64,000 nt of DNA, taken from contig NZ_CP070356.1 of assembly GCF_016919445.1 (NCBI RefSeq), forward strand, positions 5,831,502 through 5,895,501. Direction: 5' to 3'. The DNA is from Pseudomonas sp. PDNC002 (GTDB lineage: Bacteria > Pseudomonadota > Gammaproteobacteria > Pseudomonadales > Pseudomonadaceae). A program made the translations under genes and the position numbers. How positions within the stretch are numbered: position 1 is the first letter of the stretch; the number at the start of each line of letters is the position of its first letter. This document shows, in pieces, positions 63,417 through 64,000 of the stretch. The notes beneath the pieces are model-generated. The model saw only the letters and a list, made by a program, of their open reading frames with translations, was not told where the DNA came from and searched no databases.

Positions 63417-64000
63417 CGCTGGCGGTCATCCCGGCGCTCAGGTGTACGCCGTCGGGCAACTTGTCCAGGCGGATGCGCACCGGGATGCGTTGGGCCAGGC
63501 GCACCCAGTTGAAGGTCGGTTCGACGTTGGCCAGCAATTGGCTGTCGGGCGTCGTGTTGCGGTCGGTGATGCCGCTGCTGATGCTTTCCACGGTGCCGTC
63601 GATGGGCGTGTCGCCACTCATCAGGACTACCTGGGCATGCTGGCCGACGCGGATGCCGGGCAGCTTGGTTTCCTCGAAATAGGCGGTGACGTAGAAGGAC
63701 TTCTGGTCCACCAGCGCCATCACCGGCTGGCCGGCCTGGGCGTAGTTGCCCTGGGCCAGGCGCAGGTTGGTCACCTGGCCGTCACGCGGGGCGCGCATTT
63801 CGCTGCGGGTCAGATTCAGTTGCGCCAGGCGCACCTGGGCCTGCGCCTCGTCGTACTCGCTCTTGGCGATGGCGGCGTTGATCTGCGCGGTTTCCTTGTC
63901 CTCGGCGCTGATCGCGGCGATGCCCAGTTTGCTGCGCCGCGATGCCTCGCTCACACGCAGCAGGTACTGCTGGTGGCGGGTCTCGGCCACGGCCTTGGCC
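63397..64000 (-). CDS. HlyD/EmrA-type membrane fusion protein (partial, 5' end beyond window)
   Basis: About 200 residues of the C-terminal part, starting outside the window. The reading frame shows coiled-coil hairpin segments (DEAQAQVRLAQLNLTRSEMRAPRDG), a lipoyl/barrel-type LALVDQKSFYVTAYFEETKL and C-terminal HLSAGMTASVTVKAH. This is the EmrA/AaeA branch, which forms a bridge between an inner-membrane pump and an outer channel. The matching pump lies beyond the right edge. Confidence 0.88.
   Translation of the reverse strand, partial: AKAVAETRHQQYLLRVSEASRRSKLGIAAISAEDKETAQINAAIAKSEYDEAQAQVRLAQLNLTRSEMRAPRDGQVTNLRLAQGNYAQAGQPVMALVDQKSFYVTAYFEETKLPGIRVGQHAQVVLMSGDTPIDGTVESISSGITDRNTTPDSQLLANVEPTFNWVRLAQRIPVRIRLDKLPDGVHLSAGMTASVTVKAH

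Noticed and set aside
1..64000. CRISPR array in the repeat regions
   Set aside because: The repeats are 115-215 bp long with no short regular repeat and unique spacers; they are REP/MITE-type arrays.
1..64000. tRNA or rRNA genes
   Set aside because: Gaps between genes were checked and no cloverleaf-like or rRNA-like segment was seen by eye; a tRNA scan could not be run.

Overview
The window is high-GC DNA with densely packed genes, REP-like repeats and many GTG starts. It is a chromosomal segment of a Pseudomonas, probably from the P. aeruginosa / P. nitroreducens / P. citronellolis side of the genus. The gene content points there: the cobO-cobB-bluB-cobD-cobC order, an OprP/OprO porin, the fadD1-fadD2 pair beside a lysophospholipase and phaJ1, and a FabH-like/ECF sigma/anti-sigma set. 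No rRNA, tRNA, phage, IS element or CRISPR array was seen.

Region by region. (1) From the left edge to about 5.1 kb, the minus strand carries a cobalamin operon behind a clear cobalamin riboswitch; two copies of a Pseudomonas palindromic element interrupt it, one of them in frame inside cobD. (2) Diverging from it is an MCE/Mla-type lipid transport operon whose permease carries an N-terminal STAS-like domain, followed by a large helical protein of unknown function and three small orphans. (3) 12-15.4 kb holds D-cysteine desulfhydrase and a cystine ABC importer, then a pirin. (4) 16.2-20.1 kb is a compact cluster (divergent PAP2, UbiA-type phosphoribosyltransferase, GtrA, DprE1, DprE2) that matches the mycobacterial route to polyprenyl-phosphoryl-D-arabinofuranose. 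(5) 20-24.4 kb has a methyltransferase, two NlpC/P60 lipoproteins, a sirtuin, a Tag-like glycosylase and ttcA. (6) 24.9-31.3 kb is a chaperone-usher fimbrial operon (subunit, chaperone, usher, subunit, adhesin). (7) 31.5-40.9 kb has housekeeping and lipid genes plus two tandem repeat arrays, each of which repeats the 3' end of the neighbouring gene together with a REP-like module. (8) 40.8-43.8 kb encodes a FabH-like condensing enzyme with an ECF sigma factor and zinc anti-sigma, and an ankyrin protein. (9) 43.8-50 kb has transporters, an acyltransferase, a diguanylate cyclase, HIT and GST genes. (10) 50-64 kb has hrpA, a chemoreceptor, fadD1, a YdcH-like gene, fadD2, lysophospholipase, phaJ1, an MFS pump and part of a membrane fusion protein.

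The functional themes are cobalamin synthesis, envelope lipid and glycan handling, surface fimbriae, and fatty-acid activation and beta-oxidation (FadD1/2, PhaJ1, FabH-like enzyme, acyl-CoA dehydrogenase with AMACR). The most unusual features are the arabinofuranose-donor cluster with a natural Ala at the benzothiazinone-reactive Cys position of DprE1, the in-frame palindromic element inside cobD, and the two gene-end tandem arrays.
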